A stretch of 11,761 nt of DNA from CAYRHS01 sp964424125 (GCA_964424125.1 CAYRHS010000099.1:1-11761); one strand, 5' to 3'. Shown: positions 1-7,041, numbered from the stretch's first letter. Notes: generated from the sequence alone by a model not told the origin. Numbers and translations are program-made.

Positions 1-469
1 CTGGTCGCCGTAGCGCGCCTGCCACCCCCTCCGAGCCGGAGAACGGGGTGGGGTCGCTCAGCCCGAACTGGCCCGCCGCGATCATCGCCGCGCCGATCGG
101 GACCTCGCTCATGTTCTGCACGCCACCGGCGACGACCACGTCGCTCGTGCCGCTCATCACCGCCTGGGCGGCAAAGTGCAGGGCCTGCTGGCCCGAGCCA
201 CACTGCCGGTCGATCGTCGTGCCCGGAACCTCGTCCGGGAGGCCGGCCGCGAGCCAGCAGGTCCGGGCGATGTCGCCAGCCTGCGGACCGAGCTGGTCGA
301 CACAGCCGAACACGACGTCCTCGACCGCGGTCGGGTCGATCCCGGTCCGCTCGACGAGCGCCCGGAGCGCGTGCCCGCCGAGGTCGGCAGAATGGACGGT
401 GGAGAGCCCTCCGCCCCGCTTTCCGACGGGCGTACGGACGGCATCGACGATGTAGGCCTCTGGTGTCAT
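1..469 (-). CDS. fadA6: FadA6-type acetyl-CoA acetyltransferase (thiolase), 5' part only, with a frameshift near the window edge
   Basis: This is the N-terminal part of a thiolase that continues beyond the left edge. Thiolases cleave 3-ketoacyl-CoA with CoA, and FadA6 is assigned to the late HIP steps. The protein opens with an ATG whose ATGA overlaps the stop of the upstream acyl-CoA dehydrogenase gene. It shows the family start TPEAYIVDAVRTPVGKRGG, the nucleophile motif DRQCGSGQQ with Cys at about residue 90, and VVVAGGVQNMSEVPIG at about 111-126. It resembles M. tuberculosis FadA6 (Rv3556c) along this whole stretch. After SGSEG (about residue 148) the frame reads VAGALRRP, which is not thiolase-like. 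Removing one G from the five-G run at 25-29 restores WQARYGDQ, the usual continuation. The gene is therefore either frameshifted or carries a homopolymer sequencing error. It is the last visible gene of the operon. Confidence 0.88.
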   Translation of the reverse strand, partial: MTPEAYIVDAVRTPVGKRGGGLSTVHSADLGGHALRALVERTGIDPTAVEDVVFGCVDQLGPQAGDIARTCWLAAGLPDEVPGTTIDRQCGSGQQALHFAAQAVMSGTSDVVVAGGVQNMSEVPIGAAMIAAGQFGLSDPTPFSGSEGVAGALRRP

Positions 470-1533
470 GGGTTCCAGTCTGCCGCCTCGGGCGGGCCAT
501 CGAGGACCCGGCGGGCCACCCGCTCTCGATGCTGGGGCGCGTCGCCCCATGCCGCCTCCAGTGCCCAGGTGCGCTTCAGGAACAGGTGGAGGTCGTGCTC
601 GACCGTGTAGCCGATCGCGCCGTGGACCTGGAGCGAGCTGCGTGCCGCCCCGTGGGCGGCCTCCGACGCGTAGGCCTTCGCCATCGATGCGTCCCGGGCG
701 CGTTCGCCGCCGCGCGCCAGGGTGTGCGCGGCGCGATGCACGATCGGACGGGCGTACTCGAGACGCAGCGCCGCGTTCGCCAGATGGTGCTTCACCGCCT
801 GGAAGCTCCCGATCGGGCGACCGAACTGCTCTCGTTCCTTCGCGTACTCGACCGCCTGCTCGAGCATCGCCGCTCCGAGCCCCACGAGCACCGCCGCGGT
901 GCCGAACGCCCCCCGATCGAAGGCGGCGTCGGCCAGCGCGCGGCCGCGGGCGCCGCCCGCGACACGGGTGGCGGGCGTCGGAGCCCAGTCCAGGTGCGCG
1001 ACGCGACGGCTGCCGTCGACGGAACGCTGCGGCACGACGTCGAGGTCGGTGCGCAGAACGGCGTGGACCTCGTCCCCCGCCGCCAGCAGCAGCAGCGCCG
1101 CTGCGTCGGCGTCCTCCACGAGCATCCCGTCGGCCGTCGATCGCTCCCGGGAGGCGCCGTCGAGTCCGACGGCGACGATCGCCTCACCCGAGGTGATCGC
1201 GGGGAGCCACTCGGCCGCCAAGTCACCGCCGATCTCCTCGAGGAGCGGGATCGCGACCGCGGCCACACCGACCAGGGGCTCCGGCGCAACGGCGCGGCCC
1301 GACTCCTCCAGGAGCAACACGAGGTCGAGGGCGGAGAACCCCATCCCGCCGTGCCCCTCGGAGGCGAGTGCCCCGACCACGCCCATCTCCGCGAGTCGAC
1401 TCCAGAGCCCGGGGACGCGCCCGGCGGGCTCGTCCCACGCGGCGCGCACCGCTGCGGGCGGGCACTCGCGGGCCAGCAGGTCGCGGACCGCGTCGCGCAG
1501 CGCGAGCTGGTCTTCGGTGAAGGCGAAGCGCAC
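466..1533 (-). CDS. Acyl-CoA dehydrogenase, FadE32/FadE33-type subunit
   Basis: A 355-residue acyl-CoA dehydrogenase (flavoprotein, alpha-beta desaturation of acyl-CoA). The N-terminal helical domain begins RFAFTEDQLALRDAV. The middle domain is poorly conserved. The C-terminal helical domain carries REQFGRPIGSFQAVKHHLAN at about 234-253 and the signature LQVHGAIGYTVEHDLH at about 301-316. The GTG start at 1533 lies 2 nt after the stop of fadE31; the open frame extends further upstream but only antisense-like text lies there. The stop overlaps the thiolase start as ATGA. In M. tuberculosis, FadE31 is followed by FadE32 and FadE33, and steroid FadEs of this kind form alpha2-beta2 tetramers from adjacent genes, so I infer that it pairs with the FadE31 upstream. 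Whether it is closer to FadE32 or FadE33 cannot be settled by eye. At 355 residues it looks somewhat longer than the roughly 320 I recall for those proteins. Confidence 0.92.
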   Translation of the reverse strand: MRFAFTEDQLALRDAVRDLLARECPPAAVRAAWDEPAGRVPGLWSRLAEMGVVGALASEGHGGMGFSALDLVLLLEESGRAVAPEPLVGVAAVAIPLLEEIGGDLAAEWLPAITSGEAIVAVGLDGASRERSTADGMLVEDADAAALLLLAAGDEVHAVLRTDLDVVPQRSVDGSRRVAHLDWAPTPATRVAGGARGRALADAAFDRGAFGTAAVLVGLGAAMLEQAVEYAKEREQFGRPIGSFQAVKHHLANAALRLEYARPIVHRAAHTLARGGERARDASMAKAYASEAAHGAARSSLQVHGAIGYTVEHDLHLFLKRTWALEAAWGDAPQHRERVARRVLDGPPEAADWNP

Positions 1534-1535
1534 GG

Positions 1536-2675
1536 TCAGCCCCGCGGGAGTCCGAGCACGCGCTCGGCGACGACGTTGCGCTGGATCTCGTTCGTCCCCG
1601 CATAGATGGGACCCGCGAGCGAGAACTGGTACCCCTTCATCCAGCCGCCCGCGTCGAGCTCGCCCTCGCGCCCGAGCAGGCCGAGGGCGGCCTCGTGGGT
1701 CGCCACGTCGAGCTCGGACCAGAAGAGCTTCATGAAGCTGGACTCGGCCCCCAGCGACTCGCCCGCGAGCATGCGGGTCACCACGCCGAAGGTGTGCAGC
1801 CGGTAGGCGTCGGCGTCCATCCACGCTCGCACAACCGCCTCTCGAAGGCCCGGGTCCGCATCGGCGCCGCGGGTCCGGTACAGGTCGACCAGGCGCGTCG
1901 CCGTGGCCATGAACCGCCCCGGGCTGCGCAGGCTCAGGCCCCGCTCCGAGCTCGTCGTCGCCATCGCCACCCGCCATCCCTGGTGCACCTCGCCGAGCAC
2001 GAGGTCGTCGGGGACGAGGACGTCCTCGAAGAACACCTCGGCGAAGCCGTCGTCGCCGTCGAGGCGCCCGACCGGCCGTACGGTCACGCCGTCGGCGTCG
2101 AGGGGCACGAGGAAGTAGGTGAGCCCCCGGTGGCGTTCCGCTTCCGGGTCACTGCGGAAGAGCCCGAAGAGCCAGTTGCAGAACGCACCCCGCGTCGTCC
2201 AGGTCTTCTGGCCGCGGAGCCGCCATCCGCCCCCCGCGTCGTCGCGCACCGCCCGGCTCTGGATCCCGGCCAGGTCGCTGCCCGCGTTGGGCTCCGACCA
2301 GCCCTGGCAGAACAGGTCCACGGCTGCTGCGATCCGCGGGAGGAAGCGCGCCTTCTGCTCGTCGGTGCCGAACTCGAAGAGCGTCGGCGCGAGGAGGAAG
2401 ATGCCGTTCTGGTTCACGCGGCTCGGCGCGCCGGCACGCCAGTACTCCTCCTCGAAAACCAGCCACTCCCAGAGCGACGCGCCGCGCCCGCCATACTCCT
2501 CGGGCCAGGAGACGACGGCCCAACGGTCGGCGAAGAGGCGGCGCTCCCACTCGAGGTGGGCGGCGAACCCCTCCGCCGTGTCGCCCGAGGGCAGCGGACC
2601 GGGCACGTTGGCCTCCAGCCAACGGCGCGCCTCGGCCCGGAAGGCCTGCTCCGCGTCGTCGAAGGTCAGGTCCAT
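1536..2675 (-). CDS. fadE31: Acyl-CoA dehydrogenase FadE31
   Basis: A full-length 379-residue acyl-CoA dehydrogenase. It starts MDLTFDDAEQAFRAEARRWL, has the FAD/substrate loop CQGWSEPNAGSDLAGIQSRA at about 123-142, GQKTWTTRGAF at about 155-165, the second beta-domain strand RGLTYFLVPLD, and a C-terminal GPIYAGTNEIQRNVVAERVLG at about 355-375. It aligns in memory end to end with M. tuberculosis FadE31 (Rv3562), including SERGLSLRSPGRF and RLHTFGVVTRM. The family acts on CoA esters formed after rings C and D are opened. Its ATG overlaps the ipdC stop by one base (TGATG), and the next dehydrogenase starts 2 nt after its stop, so both are probably made in equal amounts for one mixed complex. No residue looks missing. 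Confidence 0.95.
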   Translation of the reverse strand: MDLTFDDAEQAFRAEARRWLEANVPGPLPSGDTAEGFAAHLEWERRLFADRWAVVSWPEEYGGRGASLWEWLVFEEEYWRAGAPSRVNQNGIFLLAPTLFEFGTDEQKARFLPRIAAAVDLFCQGWSEPNAGSDLAGIQSRAVRDDAGGGWRLRGQKTWTTRGAFCNWLFGLFRSDPEAERHRGLTYFLVPLDADGVTVRPVGRLDGDDGFAEVFFEDVLVPDDLVLGEVHQGWRVAMATTSSERGLSLRSPGRFMATATRLVDLYRTRGADADPGLREAVVRAWMDADAYRLHTFGVVTRMLAGESLGAESSFMKLFWSELDVATHEAALGLLGREGELDAGGWMKGYQFSLAGPIYAGTNEIQRNVVAERVLGLPRG

Positions 2676-3730
2676 CAGCGGCAGAGGTGGGCGAGGGTGG
2701 CCTCCGCCTCACTCGTCACCTGCTCGAGGACCTGGGCCACCGTCGGCAGCTCGTCGATCACGCCGACGACCTGTCCGGTGGGCAGGATGCCGACCGCGTC
2801 ACGCCCCTCGACCATCGCAGCCCGCGTGAGCATGGGCGCGTTCGCAGCCATCGCCACCTGGCTCCAGGTCAGTTCCTGGTGCTTGTGCATCGCGAGACCC
2901 TCGCGCACGAGCTCGCGCAGCGGCGTCCCCGTGAGCTTCCGGAACGCCCACGCGTTCCTGGCCGCGCGCGGCAGGCGCGTGAACAGGCCGGCACGCTCGA
3001 GCTCGTCGACGACGTCGGTACGCAGGACCCGCTGCGGGTAGCCGTCGATCGCGGTCGTCACCACCGTGTCGGTCACCGCCGCGTCCAAATAGCGCTGCTT
3101 GACGTGGTCGGGTACCCCGCTCTCCTGGGTGAGCAGGAAACGGGTCCCCATCGCGATCCCCGCCGCGCCCCAGGCCAGGGCGGCGACGAGCCCGTGCCCG
3201 TCGTGGAACCCGCCCGCGGCGATGACGGGGATGTCGACCGCGTCGACGACCTGCGGGATCAGGAGCGCCGTGGGCACCACGCCCGTGTGTCCCCCACCTT
3301 CGGCGCCCTGGGCGATGACCGCGTCGACGCCCCACGCTGCCACCTTCTCGGCGTGTCGGCGCGCACCGACGGTCGGCATCACGACCACGCCTTCGTCCTT
3401 GAGCCGCTTCACCAGCCGCTCTCCCGGCGCCTGGGCGAAGCTCGCCACGCGCACGCCCTCCCGCACGAGCAGGTCGATGCGCCGGTCGACGTCGGGCTGG
3501 TCGGCGCGGAGGTTCACCCCGAAGGACGCGTCGGTCCGCCCGCGCACGTCAGCGATCGCGACCTGCAGCTCCTCGAAGGTCATCGTCGCCGACGCCAGGA
3601 TCCCGAGACCACCGGCCGCCGCGGTCGCGGCCGTCAGTCGCGCGCCCGAGACCCACCCCATCCCGGTCTGGACGACCGGCAGCTCGACGCCGAAGAGGTC
3701 GCAGGCGGGCGTGTGCAGCGCCGTCCTCAC
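2675..3730 (-). CDS. ipdC: IpdC, nitronate monooxygenase-like flavin oxidoreductase
   Basis: A 351-residue TIM-barrel FMN protein of the 2-nitropropane dioxygenase/nitronate monooxygenase superfamily. The GTG start at 3730 overlaps the ipdB stop (GTGA). The protein reads VQTGMGWVSGARL at about 20-32, GGLGILASATM at about 40-50, FGVNLRAD at about 70-77, the FMN phosphate region QGAEGGGHTG at 141-150, and IPVIAAGGFHDG at about 167-178. It keeps the C-terminal QELTWSQVAMAANAPM (about 285-300) of M. tuberculosis Rv3553. The family name is misleading here: in steroid degraders IpdC is a flavin oxidoreductase needed for HIP catabolism, proposed to act on the bicyclic CoA thioester just before ring D opening. 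Its place directly after ipdAB, as in mycobacteria, supports this call over a true nitronate monooxygenase. Confidence 0.95.
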   Translation of the reverse strand: MRTALHTPACDLFGVELPVVQTGMGWVSGARLTAATAAAGGLGILASATMTFEELQVAIADVRGRTDASFGVNLRADQPDVDRRIDLLVREGVRVASFAQAPGERLVKRLKDEGVVVMPTVGARRHAEKVAAWGVDAVIAQGAEGGGHTGVVPTALLIPQVVDAVDIPVIAAGGFHDGHGLVAALAWGAAGIAMGTRFLLTQESGVPDHVKQRYLDAAVTDTVVTTAIDGYPQRVLRTDVVDELERAGLFTRLPRAARNAWAFRKLTGTPLRELVREGLAMHKHQELTWSQVAMAANAPMLTRAAMVEGRDAVGILPTGQVVGVIDELPTVAQVLEQVTSEAEATLAHLCR

Positions 3731-4506
3731 ACCTTGACCTCGCGGTCGCGCAGGCCGTGCGGGTCGATCACCTCCCGGACGAGCCGCAGCTCCTCCTCGG
3801 TGGGCAGGCGCGTCTCGAGGACGTCGTCCGGCACGACCAGCTCTAAGCCGGTGGCCGCGACGACGTCGCCCGGCGTCACCCCCGGGTGCACCGAGCGGAG
3901 GCGCATCCGGTGGTCGGGGGTCTCGAAGTCGAGCACCGCCAGGTTCGAGACCACGCACGGGATCCGGTGGAAACGAGCGGCGACCGGACCGAGCTCGGCG
4001 GCCCGGTCGTAGCCGATACCGCACACGACGTCGACGCGCTCGACGAAGACCCGCGGCGAATGGTTCGGGACCCAGTAGCTGGTGGCGTGGTTGATCGTGT
4101 TGCCCGGCGCGCCCCGGAAACCGAGGAGCTGCACCTTCGGGCGGGCCGGGTCGCCGACCGAGGCGATGTTCTGGTTGCCGAACCGGTCGATCTGCGTGGC
4201 ACCCATCATTACGTGGCGCCGGCCCGACCACACGACGTCGAACATTGCCCGGTAGGGGTTCCAGCCCTCGACGAGCTTCACCGGGTCCTCGACGCCGACC
4301 GGCATCGGGTTGGCGACCAGCAGCGCTTCGCCGTCGGTCATCACCAGGTCGGGCTCGAAGCTGGCTCGGGCCAGCCGGCCGCCGATCATCGGCAGCGTGC
4401 CGATGGGGTTGGCGAGGATCTCGCCGTCGCCGCGGAACGCCTCCGCGCAGGCGACCGCGCACACCTCGGCGCGCGTTGGCGGGGCGGCGCGGCTCGGCTC
4501 AGCCAT
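3727..4506 (-). CDS. ipdB: IpdB, beta subunit of the ring C-opening CoA-transferase-fold hydrolase
   Basis: A 259-residue class I CoA-transferase-fold subunit, about the size of M. tuberculosis IpdB (Rv3552). Visible landmarks are GDGEILANPIGTLPMIGGRL at about 27-46, TDGEALLVANP at about 57-67, and MMGATQIDRFGNQNIASVGD at about 100-119, where a GA.Q.D..GN loop is typical of the fold. RSVHPGVTPGDVVAATG follows at about 204-220. With IpdA it forms a heterotetramer that hydrolyses the C-C bond of ring C in the CoA thioester COCHEA-CoA, although its fold is that of a CoA transferase. The start overlaps the 3' end of ipdA by 8 nt and its stop overlaps the ipdC start, so coupled translation is likely. 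The first dozen residues (EPSRAAPPT) look like a variable extension. Confidence 0.95.
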   Translation of the reverse strand: MAEPSRAAPPTRAEVCAVACAEAFRGDGEILANPIGTLPMIGGRLARASFEPDLVMTDGEALLVANPMPVGVEDPVKLVEGWNPYRAMFDVVWSGRRHVMMGATQIDRFGNQNIASVGDPARPKVQLLGFRGAPGNTINHATSYWVPNHSPRVFVERVDVVCGIGYDRAAELGPVAARFHRIPCVVSNLAVLDFETPDHRMRLRSVHPGVTPGDVVAATGLELVVPDDVLETRLPTEEELRLVREVIDPHGLRDREVKV

Positions 4507-5353
4507 CGAGGCCCACCGCCCTCCGGTACTCGGCCTCGCTCACGTCGACGTAGCGGGCGCGGAAGCCCGCCCACGCCTCTTCGCTCTTGGCCGAGGCGGC
4601 GTAGGTCCGCTGGAACTCCTCGTCCCGCCCGTAATCGGGCGGGCACTCGGTGAAGTGGGCGCCGTGCGGGGCCTCGACGACGCCATCGGTCATGAGCCGG
4701 TTGATCCGCAGCGTCTGGACCGGACCCTCGGCGAGCAGGTCCTCGGTGGGCACCACGCGCTCGACCGACATGAAGCGGCGCTCGGCCGCGAGGCAGTACA
4801 GGTCATCGAAGTAGGGATCGACGCCGAGGTACTGGCCGTTTCCGCCCGCGTCCCCCCGGTGCAGGTGCACCAGCGCGGCGTCGAGGCGCAGCGCCGGCAT
4901 CGCGACGAGCTCCTCGGCGTCGTCGTACGGCGAGCGAACGGTGCGCAGCTCGGGTTGGAGTCGGAGCACGTCGGAGCCCAGGCCCACGCGGGTGGGCAGG
5001 AACGGAACCCGCCAGGCCGCGGCCTGGAGCCCGAGCAGGAACATCCCCTCGTCGTACTCGGTGACCTCGGTCGCGTCCGACTCGCGCGCGGCGCGAAAGT
5101 GCGGCTCGAGCGGGATCGAGTCGAGGGACACGAACGCGAACACGACCCGGCGGACCTTGCCCGCCGCGCACAACAGACCCACGTCGGGCCCGCCGTAGGA
5201 GACAATCGTCAGGTCCCGCAGCGGCGAGCGCAGGATCTCGCGCACCAGGGCCATCGGCTTGCGGCGCGACCCCCAGCCGCCGATACCGATCGTCATCCCG
5301 TCGGAGAGCTCCCCCACGACGTCGGCCGCGCTCAGACGCTTGTCGGTGCTCAT
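4499..5353 (-). CDS. ipdA: IpdA, alpha subunit of the ring C-opening CoA-transferase-fold hydrolase
   Basis: A 284-residue alpha subunit matching M. tuberculosis IpdA (Rv3551). It shows MTIGIGGWGSRRKPMALVRE at about 20-39, VSYGGPDVGLLCAAGKVRRV at about 51-70, FVSLDSIPLEPHF at about 74-86, and GVDPYFDDLYCLAAERRFMS near 180-200. Glu102 in YDEGM probably corresponds to the active-site glutamate described as Glu105 in mycobacterial IpdA; the numbering needs an alignment. Unlike classical CoA transferases, IpdAB acts as a hydrolase on a ring-C CoA ester, and no enzyme-bound thioester is thought to be required. The gene follows echA20 by 12 nt with no strong ribosome-binding site, and it overlaps ipdB. 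The order echA20-ipdA-ipdB-ipdC is the same as in mycobacteria. Confidence 0.95.
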   Translation of the reverse strand: MSTDKRLSAADVVGELSDGMTIGIGGWGSRRKPMALVREILRSPLRDLTIVSYGGPDVGLLCAAGKVRRVVFAFVSLDSIPLEPHFRAARESDATEVTEYDEGMFLLGLQAAAWRVPFLPTRVGLGSDVLRLQPELRTVRSPYDDAEELVAMPALRLDAALVHLHRGDAGGNGQYLGVDPYFDDLYCLAAERRFMSVERVVPTEDLLAEGPVQTLRINRLMTDGVVEAPHGAHFTECPPDYGRDEEFQRTYAASAKSEEAWAGFRARYVDVSEAEYRRAVGLDG

Positions 5354-5365
5354 GCGCGTGCCCGC

Positions 5366-6124
5366 TCAGTCCCCGAAGTCGGCGTCGCGCTTGTCGACGA
5401 AGGCGTCCCGCGCCTCGTCGGCGACACCGGCGAGGTTCAGCTCGAACGTGAAGCCCTGCTCGTAGCGGTAGCTGCGGTGCACGTCGACGGGGTCGATGCC
5501 GTTCAGCGACTGCTTCGCGGCGCGGATGACCGTCGGGGACTTCTTCGCGATCTCGGTCGCGACCTCACGGGCCGCCTCCCGGAGCTGGGCGCGGGGTACC
5601 ACCCGCAGCACCGAGCCGAAGTGGTACAGCTCCGCGGCCGTCACCGTACTCGCCGTGTAGACCATCGCCCGCATCTTGTGCTGGGGAACGAGCCGGGCGA
5701 GATGCGTGGCCGCGCCGAGGGCACCCCGGTCCACCTCGGGGAGCCCGAAGGTCGCGTCGTCGGAGGCGACGATCACGTCCGCGTTGCCCACGAGCCCTAT
5801 CCCGCCGCCCAGGCAGTAGCCGTGCACGGCTGCGATCACCGGCACCTCGCACTCGTACACCGCCCCGAACGCCGCCGCGCAGCCACGGTTGGCGCCGACG
5901 AGGGCCTCGAAGCCCTCGGTCTCCTGCATCTCCTTGATGTCCACCCCGGCGTTGAAGCCCTTGCCCTCGGCCGCGAGCACGACCACCCGCACACCGGGAT
6001 CGCGTCCGAGCTGCGTGATCGTCTCGGCGAGCTCGAACCAGCTCGCGACGTCGAGCGCGTTCACGGGCGGCCGCTCGACGACGACCTCGGCGATCCCTCC
6101 CGCGACGTCGCTACGGATCGTCAT
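5366..6124 (-). CDS. echA20: EchA20, crotonase-fold hydrolase that opens steroid ring D
   Basis: A 252-residue crotonase-fold enzyme. The ATG at 6124 is chosen because GGGGGGAAC stands directly before it and the family starts there; the longer upstream reading runs through the control region. It shows RPPVNAL at about 18-24, the first oxyanion strand AEGKGFNAGVDIKEMQETEG at about 52-71, and the second oxyanion turn VHGYCLGGGIGLVGNADVIV at about 100-119. DDATFGLPEVDRGALGAATH follows at about 122-141, and the tail FTFELNLAGVADEARDAF is nearly the same as in M. tuberculosis EchA20 (Rv3550). EchA20 hydrolyses ring D of the bicyclic HIEC-CoA rather than hydrating an enoyl-CoA. It is the first gene of the left operon, and its promoter must lie in the control region shared with the divergent SDR gene. 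Confidence 0.95.
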   Translation of the reverse strand: MTIRSDVAGGIAEVVVERPPVNALDVASWFELAETITQLGRDPGVRVVVLAAEGKGFNAGVDIKEMQETEGFEALVGANRGCAAAFGAVYECEVPVIAAVHGYCLGGGIGLVGNADVIVASDDATFGLPEVDRGALGAATHLARLVPQHKMRAMVYTASTVTAAELYHFGSVLRVVPRAQLREAAREVATEIAKKSPTVIRAAKQSLNGIDPVDVHRSYRYEQGFTFELNLAGVADEARDAFVDKRDADFGD

Positions 6125-6133
6125 GTTCCCCCC
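6125..6133 (-). promoter_or_regulatory. Poly-G ribosome binding site of echA20
   Basis: On the minus strand GGGGGGAAC directly abuts the echA20 ATG. It is purine-rich like a Shine-Dalgarno site, although it lacks a perfect GGAGG, and it fixes the start codon. The same element, GGGGGGAACC, precedes the SDR gene that starts at 11120. Confidence 0.6.
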
Positions 6134-6151
6134 GTGACCGCTTGCGCCATG

Positions 6152-6173
6152 CTGACGAGCGTCAGACCGTCTG
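6152..6173. promoter_or_regulatory. Overlapping inverted repeats in the echA20/SDR divergent region, candidate repressor operator
   Basis: Two inverted repeats overlap here. CTGACGAGCGTCAG at 6152-6165 is a perfect 6-bp-arm palindrome with a 2-nt centre. CAGACCGTCTG at 6163-6173 has perfect 5-bp arms around a single base. They lie between the two divergent start codons and next to a possible minus-strand -10, the place where a TetR-type repressor such as KstR2 would act. The arms do not match the mycobacterial KstR2 consensus as I recall it (CAAG-N2-CTTG core). The regulator is unknown. Confidence 0.55.
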
Positions 6174-6175
6174 GC

Positions 6176-6181
6176 AGAGTA
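6176..6181 (-). promoter_or_regulatory. Candidate -10 element of the echA20-fadA6 operon promoter
   Basis: TACTCT on the minus strand fits the actinobacterial TANNNT -10 form. It lies just upstream of the inverted repeats at 6152-6173, so transcription would start inside that candidate operator, a common repression layout. No good -35 hexamer is present (TTCGCC at 19 nt is weak), so the call is tentative. Confidence 0.35.
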
Positions 6182-6192
6182 GGCGATCGCCT
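6181..6192. repeat. 12-bp perfect palindrome AGGCGATCGCCT
   Basis: AGGCGATCGCCT reads the same on both strands. It sits next to the candidate -10 in the divergent control region and could be a further protein-binding site. In such GC-rich DNA a GCGATCGC core also arises by chance or as a methylation target. Confidence 0.4.
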
Positions 6193-6224
6193 TTCGGAGC
6201 GGCGAAGCCCCGCGCCGGGGCATC

Positions 6225-6230
6225 GGAGGG
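6225..6230 (+). promoter_or_regulatory. Ribosome binding site that decides the SDR start at 6238
   Basis: GGAGGG lies 7 nt before the GTG at 6238. It selects this GTG over the longer open reading that begins at 6142 inside the control region. Confidence 0.8.
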
Positions 6231-6237
6231 CACGCGC

Positions 6238-7014
6238 GTGAGTGATCCGCTCGACGGCACCGGAAAGGTCACGATCGTCACCGGCGGCTCGCGTGGCGTC
6301 GGTCGAGGGATCGCGACGCGGTTCCTGGCCTCGGGTGCCGACGTCGTGACCTGTGGTCGCAACGAGCCCGACGACCTGCCGAGCGCTGGTGGCCGGAGCG
6401 CCTCGTTCGTCGCTGCGGACGTACGCGAGCCCGAGGAGGTCGACCGGCTGGTCGGCGCGACCCTCGACCGCCACGGCCGCCTCGACGTGCTCGTCAACAA
6501 CGCCGGCGGCTCTCCCTTCGCGAACGCCGCCGACGCCTCGCCGCGGTTCTCCGAGTCGATCGTGCGCCTGAACCTGCTGGCACCGTTGTTCTGCGCGCAG
6601 CGGGCCAACGCGGTCATGCAGGAGCAGCCCGAGGGCGGGGTGATCGTCAACGTCGCCAGCGTGAGCGGCACACGCCCCTCACCCGGCACGGCCGCGTACG
6701 GTGCAGCCAAGGCTGGGCTGCTCAACCTCACCCGCACGCTGGCGATCGAGTGGGCGCCCCGGGTTCGGGTCAACGCGGTCGTGGGCGGCCTCATCCTCAC
6801 CGAGCAGGCCGACCTGCACTACGGCGACGAGGAGGGCATCGCCGCCGTTGCCTCCACGGTGCCCCTCGGGCGTCTCGGCGACCCGGGTGACGTCGGTGAC
6901 GCCTGCTTGTTCCTCGCGTCACCGCTCGCCGCCTACGTCAGCGGCGCCGAGCTGCGCGTCGACGGCGGCGGCGAGCGCCCCGCCTTCCTCGGCGCGGCCA
7001 ACCCCGACCGCTGA
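6238..7014 (+). CDS. SDR-family oxidoreductase, divergent from echA20 (Rv3549c-like)
   Basis: A 258-residue classical short-chain dehydrogenase/reductase, which oxidises or reduces a hydroxyl/keto pair with NAD(P). The GTG start follows GGAGGG by 7 nt. Cofactor motif TGGSRGVG is at 15-22, NNAG at 87-90, and the catalytic set is Ser141, Tyr154 and Lys158 (YGAAK). The C-terminus reads VDGGGERPAFLG. It is divergent from echA20, as Rv3549c is in M. tuberculosis, and its length is about the same. That position suggests control by the same operator and a role in HIP degradation, but I cannot name the substrate. The unusual GGGERPAFL tail resembles SDRs seen beside echA20 in other actinobacteria. 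Confidence 0.92.
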   Translation: MSDPLDGTGKVTIVTGGSRGVGRGIATRFLASGADVVTCGRNEPDDLPSAGGRSASFVAADVREPEEVDRLVGATLDRHGRLDVLVNNAGGSPFANAADASPRFSESIVRLNLLAPLFCAQRANAVMQEQPEGGVIVNVASVSGTRPSPGTAAYGAAKAGLLNLTRTLAIEWAPRVRVNAVVGGLILTEQADLHYGDEEGIAAVASTVPLGRLGDPGDVGDACLFLASPLAAYVSGAELRVDGGGERPAFLGAANPDR

Positions 7015-7029
7015 GCCGCCACGCTCCCC

Positions 7030-7035
7030 TAGGCT
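7030..7035 (+). promoter_or_regulatory. -10 element of a leaderless promoter for the VOC gene
   Basis: TAGGCT (TANNNT form) occupies -12 to -7 relative to the GTG at 7042, and no Shine-Dalgarno sequence precedes that GTG. Transcription would begin at or next to the start codon, giving a leaderless mRNA, which is common in actinobacteria. No convincing -35 is seen. Confidence 0.55.
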
Positions 7036-7041
7036 GCGCTC

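Noticed and set aside
466..1977. Longer 503-codon version of the FadE32/33-type gene
   Set aside because: The upstream 148 codons overlap fadE31 in another frame and do not look like a dehydrogenase; similarity begins at the GTG at 1533, 2 nt after the fadE31 stop.
1695..3041. Plus-strand open frame of 448 codons opposite fadE31 and ipdC
   Set aside because: No domain, low-complexity composition, and both opposite genes match known families along their full length.
2675..4462. 595-codon version of ipdC reading through ipdB
   Set aside because: The extra N-terminus is an off-frame reading of ipdB. The GTG at 3730, overlapping the ipdB stop, fits the family length.
6125..6237. Mycobacterial KstR2-type site
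   Set aside because: No CAAG-N2-CTTG palindrome is present in this gap or in the gap at 11639-11726; only other palindromes are seen.
4310..6241. Very long plus-strand open frame (over 600 codons) opposite ipdA, ipdB and echA20
   Set aside because: It is antisense to three well-recognised genes, its sequence is rich in Arg/His/Gly/Asp without any domain, and such mirror frames are expected in GC-rich coding DNA.
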